Assembly (NCBI RefSeq): GCF_019578655.1
Contig: NC_063259.1
Location: 21,563,277 to 21,627,276 of the forward strand
Direction: 5' to 3'
Length of the DNA: 64,000 nt
Origin: Ricinus communis
Taxonomy: Eukaryota; Streptophyta; Magnoliopsida; Malpighiales; Euphorbiaceae
Positions 26,317 to 38,500 of the stretch are shown here, piece after piece. Each line of letters begins with the position of its first letter. Positions within the stretch are counted from its first letter, which is position 1. A model generated the notes under the pieces. The model saw only the letters and a list, made by a program, of their open reading frames with translations, ran no database searches and had not been told where the DNA came from. The translations under genes were made by a program, and so were the position numbers.

Positions 26317-27542
26317 AAAAAAATTTCTTGAATAGTGTCTCTCTCCCCCCTTGAAAAATGATTTTGAAACCATAAAACTTTTTCACGATTTCTTATATGA
26401 TAATAATCAGATCGTAAGAAAGGTTTATCTATTTCAAAAGGAATAGAAATCATATTTAAAGTTGAAAAATTTTCCATAGTTGATCTTGAGGGTGACAAAA
26501 CAAGTTTATCTGAATTTTTATCTTGATCTATATTAACAGAATCAGTGTAAAAAGGTTGAGGAATTTTATTGTCAAAATTAACTCCTTATAAATTTGTATT
26601 TGAAAAACGTGTTGTGTGTGTGGAAGGTCTAGAATTTTCAAAAGTAGACAATCTAGATGAAGGTAAAAAAGTAGGTGAAAAACTTATTTGAACAGATCAA
26701 TTAGACTGTTCTAAAATTTGTAAAACTCTAGAATTGTTTTCAATAGATTGAGGCTTATTAATTTCTTGTAAATCCCAAGTTCCACCTTGCGACAACTCAT
26801 TCCATTTTAGTCTTTTGGGGACTTGTATTTTAGAATGTAAAGGATTAGCTTCAAATAAAATCGTTTCATTTCTTGTTAAAGAATGTCTTGCTCTAGAATC
26901 TATAGTTGTTGTCATTACTTTATAGTAAATCCTATAAATAACAGCTATAGATCTAGAATTTTCAACAAAATCCATATTTTTGGTTTTTACAGTTAAAATC
27001 AACGTGTCTAAAATATTTGAATCAAATAATGAAATTGAAAAATTTGGATAACAATTAAAATAGACAGAACCATTGGCTAAATTCGATTCAGCCATAGCCA
27101 AAAGTGAATTTGAAAAATTCAGATGTCTTGCATCTCTTAAACAAAGGAAAATAGGTATGTCCAATCCAATTATAAATAAAGGTTTGACAGCAATTTGAAC
27201 CATGCCTATATGCAGAAATTTAAATTTCTTTTTAATATGTTCATGTAATGCAGATGATGAAAGTAAATGTAAATTTTCATGAGATTTATTTAAAGCAATA
27301 GTTTATTCAGTTTGTTTAATAGAATAATTTTGTGCAAAATTAAAAGTTCCAATTCGATAAATACTATTAACATTTTGTTTAGGAATGGACCAATTATGTA
27401 ACTGATTTTCTATTTCTGGGATATTAGACTCTTGAACAGTAAATTCTTCAGAATTTAAATCAGAAAAAGTAGAAGAAGAAGAAGGAGAAACTATTTCTCG
27501 ACTACTAAAACTGCGAAACAACGATGTCATTACCAAAGACAA
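26307..27542 (-). pseudogene. broken movement-protein-like frame of a caulimovirid polyprotein
   Basis: One reading frame runs from an ATG at or near 27542 to the junction near 26317 and is interrupted by stop codons at about 27303, 26697 and 26588, with no frame change between the pieces. The middle piece (26697-27203) carries the part most like the 30K-superfamily movement domain of caulimovirids, including an FNCYPNFSISL stretch and a following hydrophobic beta-rich region. The last piece runs into the flanking repeat. Movement proteins widen plasmodesmata for viral spread; this copy cannot encode one. Assignment is by remembered family character, not a search. Confidence 0.65.
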
Positions 27543-27898
27543 TAAACAAGTAAATAATGTTTAGGATAGTGGGACCACCTACCGGGACCACCCTGACTGA
27601 TAATTGAGAAGACGGGCTGACCAACGGAAAATCAGGCTGACCAACGCTACCTTAAACAATATCACGAGTTTAATGACTAGGCTCTGATACCATATACGGA
27701 GCAGGATCTTAATAATAGAGAATAGTTAGAAGAGAAAGAGAATAAATGTAACTTATTAATCAATAAATTAATAGAAAAACTTATAAAATTATATATATGT
27801 TTGAATCTTATGTGTTAAGAATGTACACATGTCAAAATAAAAAATTTATATGTTAAAAATTAAGCATACGTGTCAAAAAAAATTAAATATTAAAAATT
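26317..27898 (-). mobile_element. endogenous caulimovirid (plant pararetrovirus) fragment
   Basis: Read on the minus strand, the segment holds a tRNA-Met primer-binding motif (27680-27692), a leader of about 140 nt, then the 5' part of one long reading frame with caulimovirid movement-protein character. It ends abruptly at the left direct repeat, before any coat, protease or reverse transcriptase region. Resemblance is to petuvirus/florendovirus-type elements, judged by eye. It is a truncated, non-functional nuclear relic. Confidence 0.7.
27680..27692 (-). other. tRNA-Met primer-binding site of the pararetrovirus relic
   Basis: The minus strand reads TGGTATCAGAGCC, the exact initiator tRNA-Met complement that primes minus-strand synthesis in plant pararetroviruses and many LTR retrotransposons. 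It lies upstream of, and in the same orientation as, the movement-protein-like frame. Confidence 0.75.
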
Positions 27899-28343
27899 AT
27901 TCGATAAAACATCACGTAGAGGAGATGATTGAGTGGTTCAAGGCGTAATATTGGAATTGCTATATAGACTTTTGTTCAACGATGATTCAAATCCATCTCT
28001 TTTCGTACATTCACCTAATTTATCAATATTTTACTCATTGCAATGTATCAAATTCTATAATAATTGATATCTCTATTTCAACAGTTATATATATTTTTGT
28101 TATAAATTTTCTCTTTCTAATTTTTGTGGTAAAAAAAAATGAAAAGCAATGAAAATATCCTATAAATCTGTTATATATGAATGAAAGAAAACTTCGATCA
28201 AACTAAACTCTTATTTTTTTTTTTCTGTTCTTTACTTAGAGCATTTTTAATGGTGTTTTTTATTTTAAAAAAATATAATTTCTATAATAAAGAGAATTTT
28301 AAAAATATTTAAATATAAAAAATATTTTTATTTTATTTTAATC
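27899..28343 (+). repeat. right direct repeat with degraded plastid trnS-GGA-like segment
   Basis: This copy matches the left repeat almost base for base from TTCGATAAAACATCACGTAG to TTTTAATCCAAT but lacks the 60-bp internal doubling. After the homology ends it continues into AT-rich DNA rather than viral DNA. Together the two copies bracket the viral relic. Confidence 0.7.
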
Positions 28344-29200
28344 CAATGAACTCTTTATATATTATTATTTATTTTACTTTTATTTCTATAAGCATGAATA
28401 ATTTTAATTTTTTATTCCTTTTCTTAATTTTTACTAATAAAAAAATAGAACTTACAAATACCAACTAATTAAATGCACAAAAATTAAATAAAAGAAAAAT
28501 AAATAATTTTCTTTTTTTTATAGCTAAAATGGAGAACGAAACAAAAATTGTGATACTACATATTTACTAGTTTGCCTTTCAATCAATTATACATTTTTTT
28601 ATATAAAAGAAAAACTATTTTAAATATATAAAGTAAAGAAATGAACGAAAAAAAAAAACTTTTTTCATAAATAGTGAAATTAAAAAGATATACTTTTTTC
28701 TAGTAAAAGATGGCCAAATAATGTTAAGGGCAAAATAATAATAATTTCATAGACAGTGACTTTTTCACTGATTTGTCATATTTTTCTCTCATTTTAGAAA
28801 TAAATAATAAAAAAAAAAGATAAAGTTTAAATTAGTTGCTTTCCACCTTTTAATTATCTCTTGTTTTTAAATAAATAAAAAATATTGTTATTCTTCATTT
28901 TCTTTATTTTATCTTCCAGTTTTTGATGTTGTTGTTCATTAAAAAAACTGTTTATTTGGTAATTAAATAGAATTTTATGATTGATTTTTATTTAAAATAT
29001 ATTATTTATATTTTTTCATTTTGAAAAACAGTATTTATATAATAAATAGAAATTTAAAAACTGTAAAAGTAAACAAGTTTATTATTTTACTCTTTATATT
29101 TACTTGTATTTTTATAAGTATTAATTGTTCCTTTCTTTTTTTAATTCTAGCCAATTGGAGAAAGTAAACGTAAAATATATAGATTAATAAAGAATTGGGC
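28344..29200. other. AT-rich repeat-island DNA
   Basis: I see nothing beyond A and T homopolymer runs. Confidence 0.4.
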
Positions 29201-30190
29201 TAAATTACCCTCACCATTCCTAAACTTTGGGTTAGTATCACTAAATTACTTAAATATTAATTTATAATACTAAATACTTTGAATTCCAATTTTAGTTATA
29301 CTAAACTCTCAACCGTTAACTTTTGTTAACCATATTAATAGAAGGTTGACAAAAAATCAATCATGTGTAATTCTTTTAATAAAAAATCTATTTATTTTAC
29401 ATAAGACATGTCAACAGCACATGTCCTATTAATTCTTTCTTATCCAAAAATAATAAAAATTAAAATCAAAATTTATGAGATTTAAATAACTGGGTAAATC
29501 GATAACTATTATAAAATCAAAATTTTTCACTTCTTACACCACCCGTAAGATTTAATAACTCTACATCTAAATCAATAATAGCCTCGCCGCAACAAATTCT
29601 TACCAACAACCGGTCTTGCCACCATGCAGTGCCACCAGCAACCACTCTTACGCCCCAAAAATTGCACTTGCAACTAGTCTTGCTTCCGGCCATTGCAATA
29701 GCCAGTCTCGCCACTTCACAACGCACCAACAGCATTCTTGCCATTGCACAACGCAACATCACTATACATTAGTGATAGATCTATCAATTTTGGTTGGTTT
29801 TACCATGTTTCAGATATGATATTTGAGTAATGAAATTGATGATGTTTGGGTTTGTTGATAATTTGGGGTTGTTAAATTTGATCTTCAATTGTGTTAGAGA
29901 TTGGAATTTGAATGAGTTGTCAAACAAATTGTTAAAACATATTTTCAATGTTATGTTGAGTTAAAGATGTCTCTTTAGATTGTTAAATATTTTTTATTGT
30001 GTAAAAATTACAATATTACACTCAAAATGGAGAGAGAATAAATGGGACAAATATTGCTGACATATTTCATTTAATGACGTGACTTTCTTTTTTAAAATAT
30101 ATCAAAATAGGTATAGAGTTTAATGTTATTAAAATAGAAGTTCATAAAGTTTAGTGTTATAAATCAAAATATTTAAATAAATACTCATTA
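29201..30190. mobile_element. ~1 kb element with long imperfect terminal inverted repeats
   Basis: The left arm (about 29205-29330, with AATACTAAATAC and ATACTAAACTCTCAACC) matches the reverse complement of the right arm (about 30080-30185, read as AACACTAAACTTTATGAAC and ATTAAACTCTATACC). The ~700 bp interior lacks a transposase. Part of the interior (about 29575-29765) is far richer in C and G than its surroundings and may be captured DNA. Probably a non-autonomous DNA transposon. Confidence 0.5.
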
Positions 30191-31385
30191 TTTTAATTTG
30201 TTCTCAAAGACACTTTCTTATAATAATTTTTAAAATTCTATATTAAAAAAGATAATATGAAAAATCGATTGTACTTATTAAAAGAATAATAATTATGAAT
30301 CAACAAAAATAGTTTATCCTAAACTTAAGATCATGACTACTAAAAATCTCACATATATATACTTTTCACATGCTTTATATTTAAATGCAACAAATGTTAC
30401 TCGCTAATTTTTATGTCAGTAAATAAAATTGACTTGTCATGTGAATTTTTTTCATTGTTAAATTTTAAAAATTATTACTGAAAAGTGTTTTTAAAAATAA
30501 ATTAAAAGTATATATATTTATTTTAAAATTTTAAAAAATTAGAAAAAAATATTTAAAATTTAAAAGTTTAGAATTTAATTAATAATTAGGCATTCATTTT
30601 GTTACTTGTAATTTTTTATTTGCTAAAGAAACAATATTTTTTAAATTTATTTAAAAGCAATTAAAATTTTTTAAATTTAAACTTCAACATAATAAGAAGA
30701 ACAATTTAGATTTAAAATTTAACTTTTTAACTGTTTTGAATATAACAAAAAAGTAACTGAGCCTGTAAACAGATCACAAAAATTTTATAGCTAACAACCA
30801 GAAGATCAACAAGTAAAAAAAGAAAAAACAAATTCCCAATGAACCGCTCAAAATAGACATCATATCCATTTAAAGTGACCACTATATTGATATCTTTTTT
30901 AATTAAACCATTATATAATCAATCTTAATTCTCAAATCACCACTTTGAGTATTTGTTAATTCACTTAAATCTTTTTAGTGAATAAGACAACTAGCCTTAC
31001 TATACCCACCAAGCAACAAAGACTAGTAATTAGTTTTAGATACCATTAGAAATACAATAATTAAATTAATTTTTATATTTTACTAATATATAACACACAT
31101 TTGACTTTTGCCAACAAATTTCATATGTATAGTGATAACAGTATTGGAATTAGACAAAATTGGATAAAAGATAAAAAAAAAGACAAGTGATATAATTGAG
31201 GCCCAATGGGCCTACTAATAAAAAATAAATAATAAAAACAAAATTCAAACGTTTCTTTTTAAAAACGTAGCATGGGAAATACTTTTTCCGCCAATTTCAC
31301 CGTCACTAATTCAGACAAAACGCTACACTACAATACTTATTTTTCATTATCCTAAAAATACCAAATAATATTTCAAATTAAATAA
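30191..31385. other. AT-rich DNA and presumed AIR9 promoter
   Basis: No gene is visible. The last few hundred bases should contain the AIR9 promoter; I see no unambiguous TATA box. Confidence 0.4.
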
Positions 31386-32530
31386 CTTTTTAAAGACAAA
31401 AACCCGCACTCTCTCTCTATCTCTCTCTAACTTTATTCTTCCTTCCTTCCTTCCTTCCTTCCTTCTTCTTCTTCTTCTTCACTTTTGAGTTTGCTTTTAA
31501 AGACACAAAATTTAAAACCCTAAAGAGAGAGATAGATGGATAGATAGAGAGATAGTACAGTACAATGCTGTTTCCTAACTTCTTCTATTTCCGTTTCTTG
31601 TTTGCTTAGATCTGTACAGTACTCTGCACTGTTCACTAGGAGTGAGTAAGTCTCTTCTTTTTTGTTTGTTTGTTTTGTTAGCTTTTGAAAAATTTGTTCC
31701 ATTTCACACTTTGCTCTTTAGATCAAGAGACAGAGAGCTTTGATAAAGAAGCTGCATTTTGTGTTAGATCCCAAGTATGCTTTTTCTTGTTTTAGCTCTG
31801 CTTTTTTCTTTCATTGCTTTAAGCTTGTAAGGATTTTTTTTTTTTTTTTTAGCTTTTTGCATTGTGCTTCATTATCTTGGTGGTTGAGAAAAGCGATGAA
31901 GATGATATAACTTGTGAATCATGGAGGTGTCGGTTTTTACATTATTTTAGTTAGTTAATTAATTAATTGATTAAAAGTGGTTGAAAATGACTCCTTAACT
32001 AAAAAATTTAGTGCTACTACTAGTAGCAGTAGTTGCATTATCTTGCGTGAAAATTAGGGCTTTTTCCTAAACCTGAAATTAGTTATGATATTAAGTTTAA
32101 GTTACATTTTTGTTTAATTCTCTCTTTCTTTTCTTTTGCTACTTTCTCAACAACCCAATTTTTTGTTGTTTTATTATTATCTTTTTTTGCCTAGGAAGCT
32201 GCAGTATTTGCTTTTTTCTACCCAATTAATGTACATTGTTATTCCAACTAACAAAATCTATCTCTTTTTTCCCTTTTTGGGTTGTGATTGAACTATTATC
32301 AGTTGATTGTTATTCTTAATTTTCTAATCTACCAAATCTTTGGACATTTTTAAGGTTCAATTTACTTAATTGCTTAGTAATTATTTACTCTAAATGGTGA
32401 TGCATTCCCTCTTAAAAACAGAAAAAAAAGAAAAAGAAACAGAAAAAAATTTGGAATTTATGTTTTCTTGTTTTGTGGTGGGCTGGATCAGGCTGTGCTT
32501 GATTTACAAGCACAAGTTCTTTAACTTGCA
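31386..32530 (+). promoter_or_regulatory. AIR9 5' leader with probable leader intron
   Basis: A CT-rich tract from about 31407, a TTCC/TTC microsatellite (31438-31481) and a telo-box AAACCCTAA (31515-31523) mark a typical plant 5' leader. A good acceptor ends at 32491, 39 bp before the start codon, and a GTGAGT donor candidate lies near 31641, so most of this stretch is probably a leader intron. Exact ends are inferred. Confidence 0.5.
31438..31481 (+). repeat. (TTCC)n(TTC)n microsatellite in AIR9 leader
   Basis: About seven TTCC units run directly into about six TTC units, inside the inferred 5' leader. Confidence 0.9.
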
Positions 32531-35500
32531 ATGGAGGAACCGATAATGCCATCTGCTATTGAAGAGCCTGTGGACATGATTCGAACTCCAGAGAAACCAT
32601 CTTCTGTTACTTCAGTGGAAAGTGCGAAAAGGGTCACAAAAACTACAAAACCTACTATTTCAGCAACCTCCAATCTTTTAGTACCAACTGGTTCTTATAG
32701 GAAAAGAGCTGAATCAAGAAACAGTTTAGGTTCAAGTTCAAATGTGACCAAACCATCTTTAGTTGCTTCATCTCGTAATTCGAACTCAGTTCCTGTGGCA
32801 AGAAGAGTTAGCACTGGAGGAGTTTCTGAGAAATCTTCTGCAGTAAAGCAACCAAATAGTGTTGCAGGAAAAAATACTCCTGCTGTTTCTGATCCAGTTA
32901 GGCGGTCTCTTCCGGAGCTTAGAAGGAGTTCCTTGCCTTCAGTTGCTACAAAATCTGTAAGCCGAGCCAGTGTTTCAGGGGCTAGGAAGTCAGCTCCTGC
33001 GACTCCTTTGGATAGGAGTTTGAGATCATCAACAGGTTCCGATATAAGTAAGCCAGAGATTGTCAAGAAACCATCAGTTAAACCAGCATTATCAGTCTCT
33101 TCCTCCTCAAAAAGGGTTTCTTCAATATCATTGGACAGTACAGGCAGTAGTGCAAGTAGGAAAACGGTTTCAAAAGTTTCTTCACCATCGGCTCGCTCGC
33201 CTTCAGTTTCTAGTGGAATGAGAACTGGATCCTTGTCAACATCTGTGGATAGAAGTTCTAATTTGTCTGGACGGAGGAAAATGGGCACTCCTGAGAGCCG
33301 GGATTCTCGGTTCATTGTTCTTCCCCAAGTGGAGATTAAAGCTGGTGATGATGTGGTAAGGATGTTATTGTTGTTAAATATTTTAATACTAGTTGTTGTG
33401 TGCAATATGTTAATTTTAAATGTAATAATAGTCTAAAAATGCTTGAGGAATGCATTATGCTCAATTGTTCATCTTGTCTCCATAAAGGGTTTAAACATAT
33501 TTTCTGATCTGGTTCGTTCTGTTTGTGGCCATTTAAGTGATATTTCTGTTCCAAATCTTCTTGCTTAAGACTTTGTAAATCGTTCTTATTGGCCTTGAGA
33601 ATGAGTTTAGAAGCAAAAAAAAAGGCTGTTGACAATGGGCTTGTTATACCTCATCAACTGAAAAAGAGAACAAATTGATATTTACATGCTGGTCTTCTTT
33701 CATTACCGAATTTCTCCTTTTATAGTACTCAATTAGTTCCTTGGAGTTTTAAAACAAATTTAATGAGAGAACTATGAACATTGACAATAGAGTTTCTTGT
33801 ACAAAACCTGGTGTTGTATGTGTCAACATGATAGCTGTAAGGTGTTATATGCTTGTTTGATGCTCTTAAAATTCTGTACACTGTAATAGTGGCCATTGCT
33901 CAGTTTCTCCGTTCTCTTTACTTGCCGTTTGTCTTTTCAAAGCCTTCCATTCTTTCTTTGTAAGTGCTCTCTTGTTGCTACAGAGATTGGATCTTAGGGG
34001 CCACAGAGTTCGAAGCCTCAATGCTAGTGGGTTGAACTTATCGCCCAATTTAGAGGTAACATAAATGCATTAGTGCTTATGTGTGCTGAACTATGTAATG
34101 AATATTGTTTTGCTGATGGTTTTCTCGCTGATGCTCCTGTAGTTTGTCTATCTCAGAGACAATCTTTTATCTACATTGGAAGGAATTGAGATACTGAAGC
34201 GGGTTAAGGTTTGTTCTGCCATAATTCATAATGATTTCATTCCTTAGTTTCAATATGACAAACTTTTAGAAAATTAGACGTCCTTAAGTTGATGAAATTC
34301 CAACTTCTAAACCTGTGCATAAGGCATGTCCTTTATGTTCAAGTCTTTGCTAACAAAAAGCTTAGTAACCATGGTGCTTTCTGCCAGGTTCTTGATTTAA
34401 GCTTCAATGAGTTCAAGGGACCCGGGTTTGAACCTCTGGAGAATTGCAAGGCTCTGCAGGTTTGTTTTTTATGCGATTCATCAATCAAGTTTCATGATCA
34501 GAAACATTCTGCAGCTTGTAATGTTCTGTCTAATGAGGTGCTGAAGTATTTATCACTTGTAGCAACTTTATCTTGCCGGTAATCAAATCACCTCGCTCAT
34601 AAGCCTTCCCCAGCTTCCTAACCTGGAGGTAAGCCTTTGGATGGTTTCAGCATTGGCTGATCAGTTGCTTTAATTCTAAATTTAGTACAGATTTTTTTTC
34701 TTCTGTCTTCTTCTAATTTTTCCTTACCCAAAATAATCATGTTTTTATATCGGGCTCTAGTTCCTCTCTGTTGCACAAAATAAATTGAAGTCTCTTTCAA
34801 TGGCAAGTCAACCTCGACTGCAGGTTTGTTTGCTTTTCTAATTTCTATGATATCCGCATAAGGCTTCTTCATCTTGTGATGATTAATCAGTATCTTGAAC
34901 CACTCTATCCTTTTCCCCCTTCTCTTTTGCAGGTATTAGCTGCCAGCAAAAATAAAATAACAACATTAAAGGGTTTCCCATATCTACCTGTCCTTGAGGT
35001 CAGTTATATATTCTGAATCTGTTATTTTACATCAGGCATTTGCTGCATGGTTACTGAAGCTGTCTTCTATTTCGCATGATAGTCTTATATGTGTTGTCAA
35101 CAACACAGCAGCTTGTTGTGTTGTACATAATGTATGTTCACACTGCCCAAGAAAACTGTCAAGTCCTCAGGGATGGCAATATTTATTCAGTCTTTAAATT
35201 GACAAAATAACAGAATAATGTACTGAATCCCTTCAATTATTTTCACACCACTCACATTTTGTTATGAAATAGGGTTTTGGGCTATTGAGTTTGGAGGCCT
35301 TCTGGTATGTGAACTGATATTGGAAGATCTGGATCATCCTGGTCATCTGAACTTTTTGCAGATAAAATGACTGAGCTAATTTGAGATTGAGATATGTTAA
35401 AACCCTAATTTTCCTGCCTGTAATTGTATTAAGTGGAAGATGGAGTTGAAAGGCACTAGTGTGCAAGGATAAAGACAATTTTTAGAATCTGGTGCAAGGG

Positions 35501-38500
35501 AGCAAAGAACTTAACTATATGCTTCTGCATTGAACATGTGATTTTCAACATCTGAACTAATGAGGATTGGCACACATTTACTTTTTTATTTATTTATTTT
35601 GTATATGCTTAATTTTGTATTTAATTTCTATGATCATAACAGTAAGAAATAAGATGTAAAGCTCAAGGACATAGGACTTGGGTAAACTTCTTAGGGCCAG
35701 TTTGGCATTGCTGTGGGGGCACCTAGCTTTTGAAAATTTGAATTTTTTTATTTTTAGTTTTTACCGTATATGCTTAAGCATGGTCTAATATGCTTCTCCC
35801 AAAAGATGGATTCAAAACGGAGCTATAGGAAAAAGATAAAAGAATAAAAAAGAAAATAAAAAACCAAAAGCAGGTGGGAAAAAGCAATGCCAAACTAGCC
35901 CTTTAAACAAGCCAATATATGCTGATACCAGTATTACTGTGCTTTACTGCAGCATTTACGAGTAGAGGAGAATCCTATACTTAAGATGCCGCATCTAGAA
36001 GCAGCATCTATTTTGCTGGTTGGTCCTACACTGAAAAAGTTTAATGATAGAGGTAATCAGTTGTTTTTTCTTTAAAATAATATTTCCACTTTGTTTTTTG
36101 GTCCCTTGCTACAAATCCGAGTGGTATATTACTTCCAGTATTTCTCATATATAAATAATGAGTTTTTTATTTTGGCTTCATTTGCTTATCTGATTCCTTT
36201 TCTTTGCTCTATTCTATAAAACAGAGGTACTCAGGTTAGCAGGTTTCTTTCTTCAAAAGTGCTTAATTTTTCTTGTTTTTCTCATGCTGAAAAATCTGAT
36301 AGATCTTTCCCGAGAAGAGGTGGCAATTGCAAAGCGTTATCCTGCTTGTACTGCCTTGTGCATTAGGGATGGCTGGGAGTTCTGTCGTCCTGAGAATGCA
36401 GCAGGTATAAAATCAGTAAAATGCGATTTGTTCATGCCTGGTTTAATAATTACATTAATTAGTGATGGAATTTATAATGCATCGTGACTTTCTAACTGCC
36501 CCACGGGACAAGTTGGCATTGTAAATAGTTGGTTTAGAAGAAAACTTTGTTCTGCTTGATTTTTCTGGAAGCTAAGGTCCTGCTATATATGTGTGTCTTA
36601 TGCAAGTATTGAACACCGTAACACATTAAAATGCTTAAGAGATGCTATCAATGTTGAATGCCACAACCATGAAACTACTCACTTCCGTTGTATGTTAAAC
36701 ATGAAGGTATTTTATTTTAAACATGTTACTGCACAGGCATATGCTGCATAGCTAATGAAGCTAACATTTGTACCACCATGCCAAGCCATTTGGTGCATTG
36801 CACTACTATCCCACTGCCGTCCGACATAGAATATGTACCAAGTGCACCTCAATCTGTTTCAGTTCAGACACTTGGATTGGCTTTTGAAGGCCACCTATCT
36901 TTGCCACAATCGTTGCAACAATCAGTCCTTGAGTTTCAAGTTATTAAATGTGCTGAACTCTTGTAGGTTTTCTGTGCAATTTCTGAACTTATATCATGGT
37001 TTTTGTTGAACAGATTCTACTTATCAGTTTCTTTTCGAGCAATGGAAAGATCATTTTCCCCCAGGCTATCTTCTCAAGGATGCTTCTGTTGATCAACCTT
37101 TTGAAGAAGATGCTTGCCGCTGCCACTTCAGTTTTGTCCAAGACAACACTTTGAATGTGGATTCACAACTAGCCTTAAGATATCAATGGTTTATGGGAGA
37201 GAGAACACTTTCAGATTTTGTTGCTATTCCTGATGTCACTGAAGAGGTAACTGATTCATGCATAAATATCAGTGGCACTAAGCTGTTTAATGGACATTGA
37301 TGCAGCTTTTCATTTATTTTCTACTGATGCACCATATGATGGTCAGGTATACTGGCCAAAGCATGAAGACATTGGTAAAATCCTAAAAGTAGAATGTACC
37401 CTCATATTGGGAGAAACAGAGTATCCTACAATATTTGCCATATCTTCGCCAGTTAAACGAGGTATTTTTTGCTCTGGCATTATCATGAGTGGTTTAACAC
37501 GGATGCGTTTATGATCATCTAGAACTGAAGCTAATAATTTCCTAGCAACCATCTCTCACCTTTTGCTGGTTACAATCTGGTTTTAGTTACCAATCCAAAT
37601 TGATGCAGTCTAACATATTTCTTAATACAACATTTTTTGTTACCCAACTTGGATCATATAGTCTTCAACCTTGCTTTTTCCATCTTGAAAGGAAATGGAA
37701 TTCCAAAGGTTGTAAACCTTGAAGTGCGTGGGGATTTAATTGAAGGAAATATTATCAAAGGCTATGCTGAGGTTGCATGGTGTGGTGGAACTCCAGGGAA
37801 AGGTGTTTCCAGGTAATATGGCATCTTGAATGTTGCAGCTATACTCTCCTTGATATGTTTGAATGTGTATTTGTCCCTTTTCAACATTTAAAACAATGAA
37901 GTTAACTTTACCTTTCCTATTCTCTAGTTGGCTGAGGAGAAAATGGAATAGTAGCCCGGTGGTTATTGTTGGTGCAGAAGATGAGGAGTATCAGCTAACT
38001 TTAGATGACATTGACTCAAGTTTGGTTTTCATGTATACCCCAGTTACTGAGGAAGGTGCCAAAGGAGAGCCTCAGTACAAGTATACTGATTTTGTTAAAG
38101 CAGGTTAGTAGTATATGAAATTCTTATTTTTTTCTTCCTTGTACTCTTTTTTTCGCCTATTTTTTTCTTCACTTAATCTGTTGTTTCTCTTTCTCTTTGT
38201 TAGTTTATGCATGAAAATAAAATACTTTGCTGCTTCTCTACTCTAGATGAATTCCTTCAAATATGCTTGATTGTAATTGAATGAGCGAGAATCTTAGAGG
38301 AATATCCTTTGGCATGTGCACATTCATTAATAAAAGAAGACATTGAATGAAGAATGTCAAAAATGAGTTCAAAGGGCTGAAAATATTTCCTCCTAAAACA
38401 GGGAAAATGAAAGAAAAGAAAAACTATTCAAAAGCAATTTCCAGACTATTTGTACATTAGCTAGTGAGACCTCTTGTAGTTTACCAATGCAGATATATGA

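Noticed and set aside
25809..28343. Reading the flanking direct repeats as LTRs of a small retrotransposon
   Set aside because: The primer-binding motif is about 200 bp from the right repeat instead of directly next to it, the repeats lack TG...CA ends, and they contain a tRNA-like segment.
29517..29819. Overlapping ORFs on both strands in a GC-richer patch
   Set aside because: They are short, lack any domain, and lie in the interior of a transposon-like element; the composition alone explains them.
32695..33405. Minus-strand 236-aa ORF
   Set aside because: It is a shadow of the Ser/Lys-rich first coding exon of AIR9, on the opposite strand.
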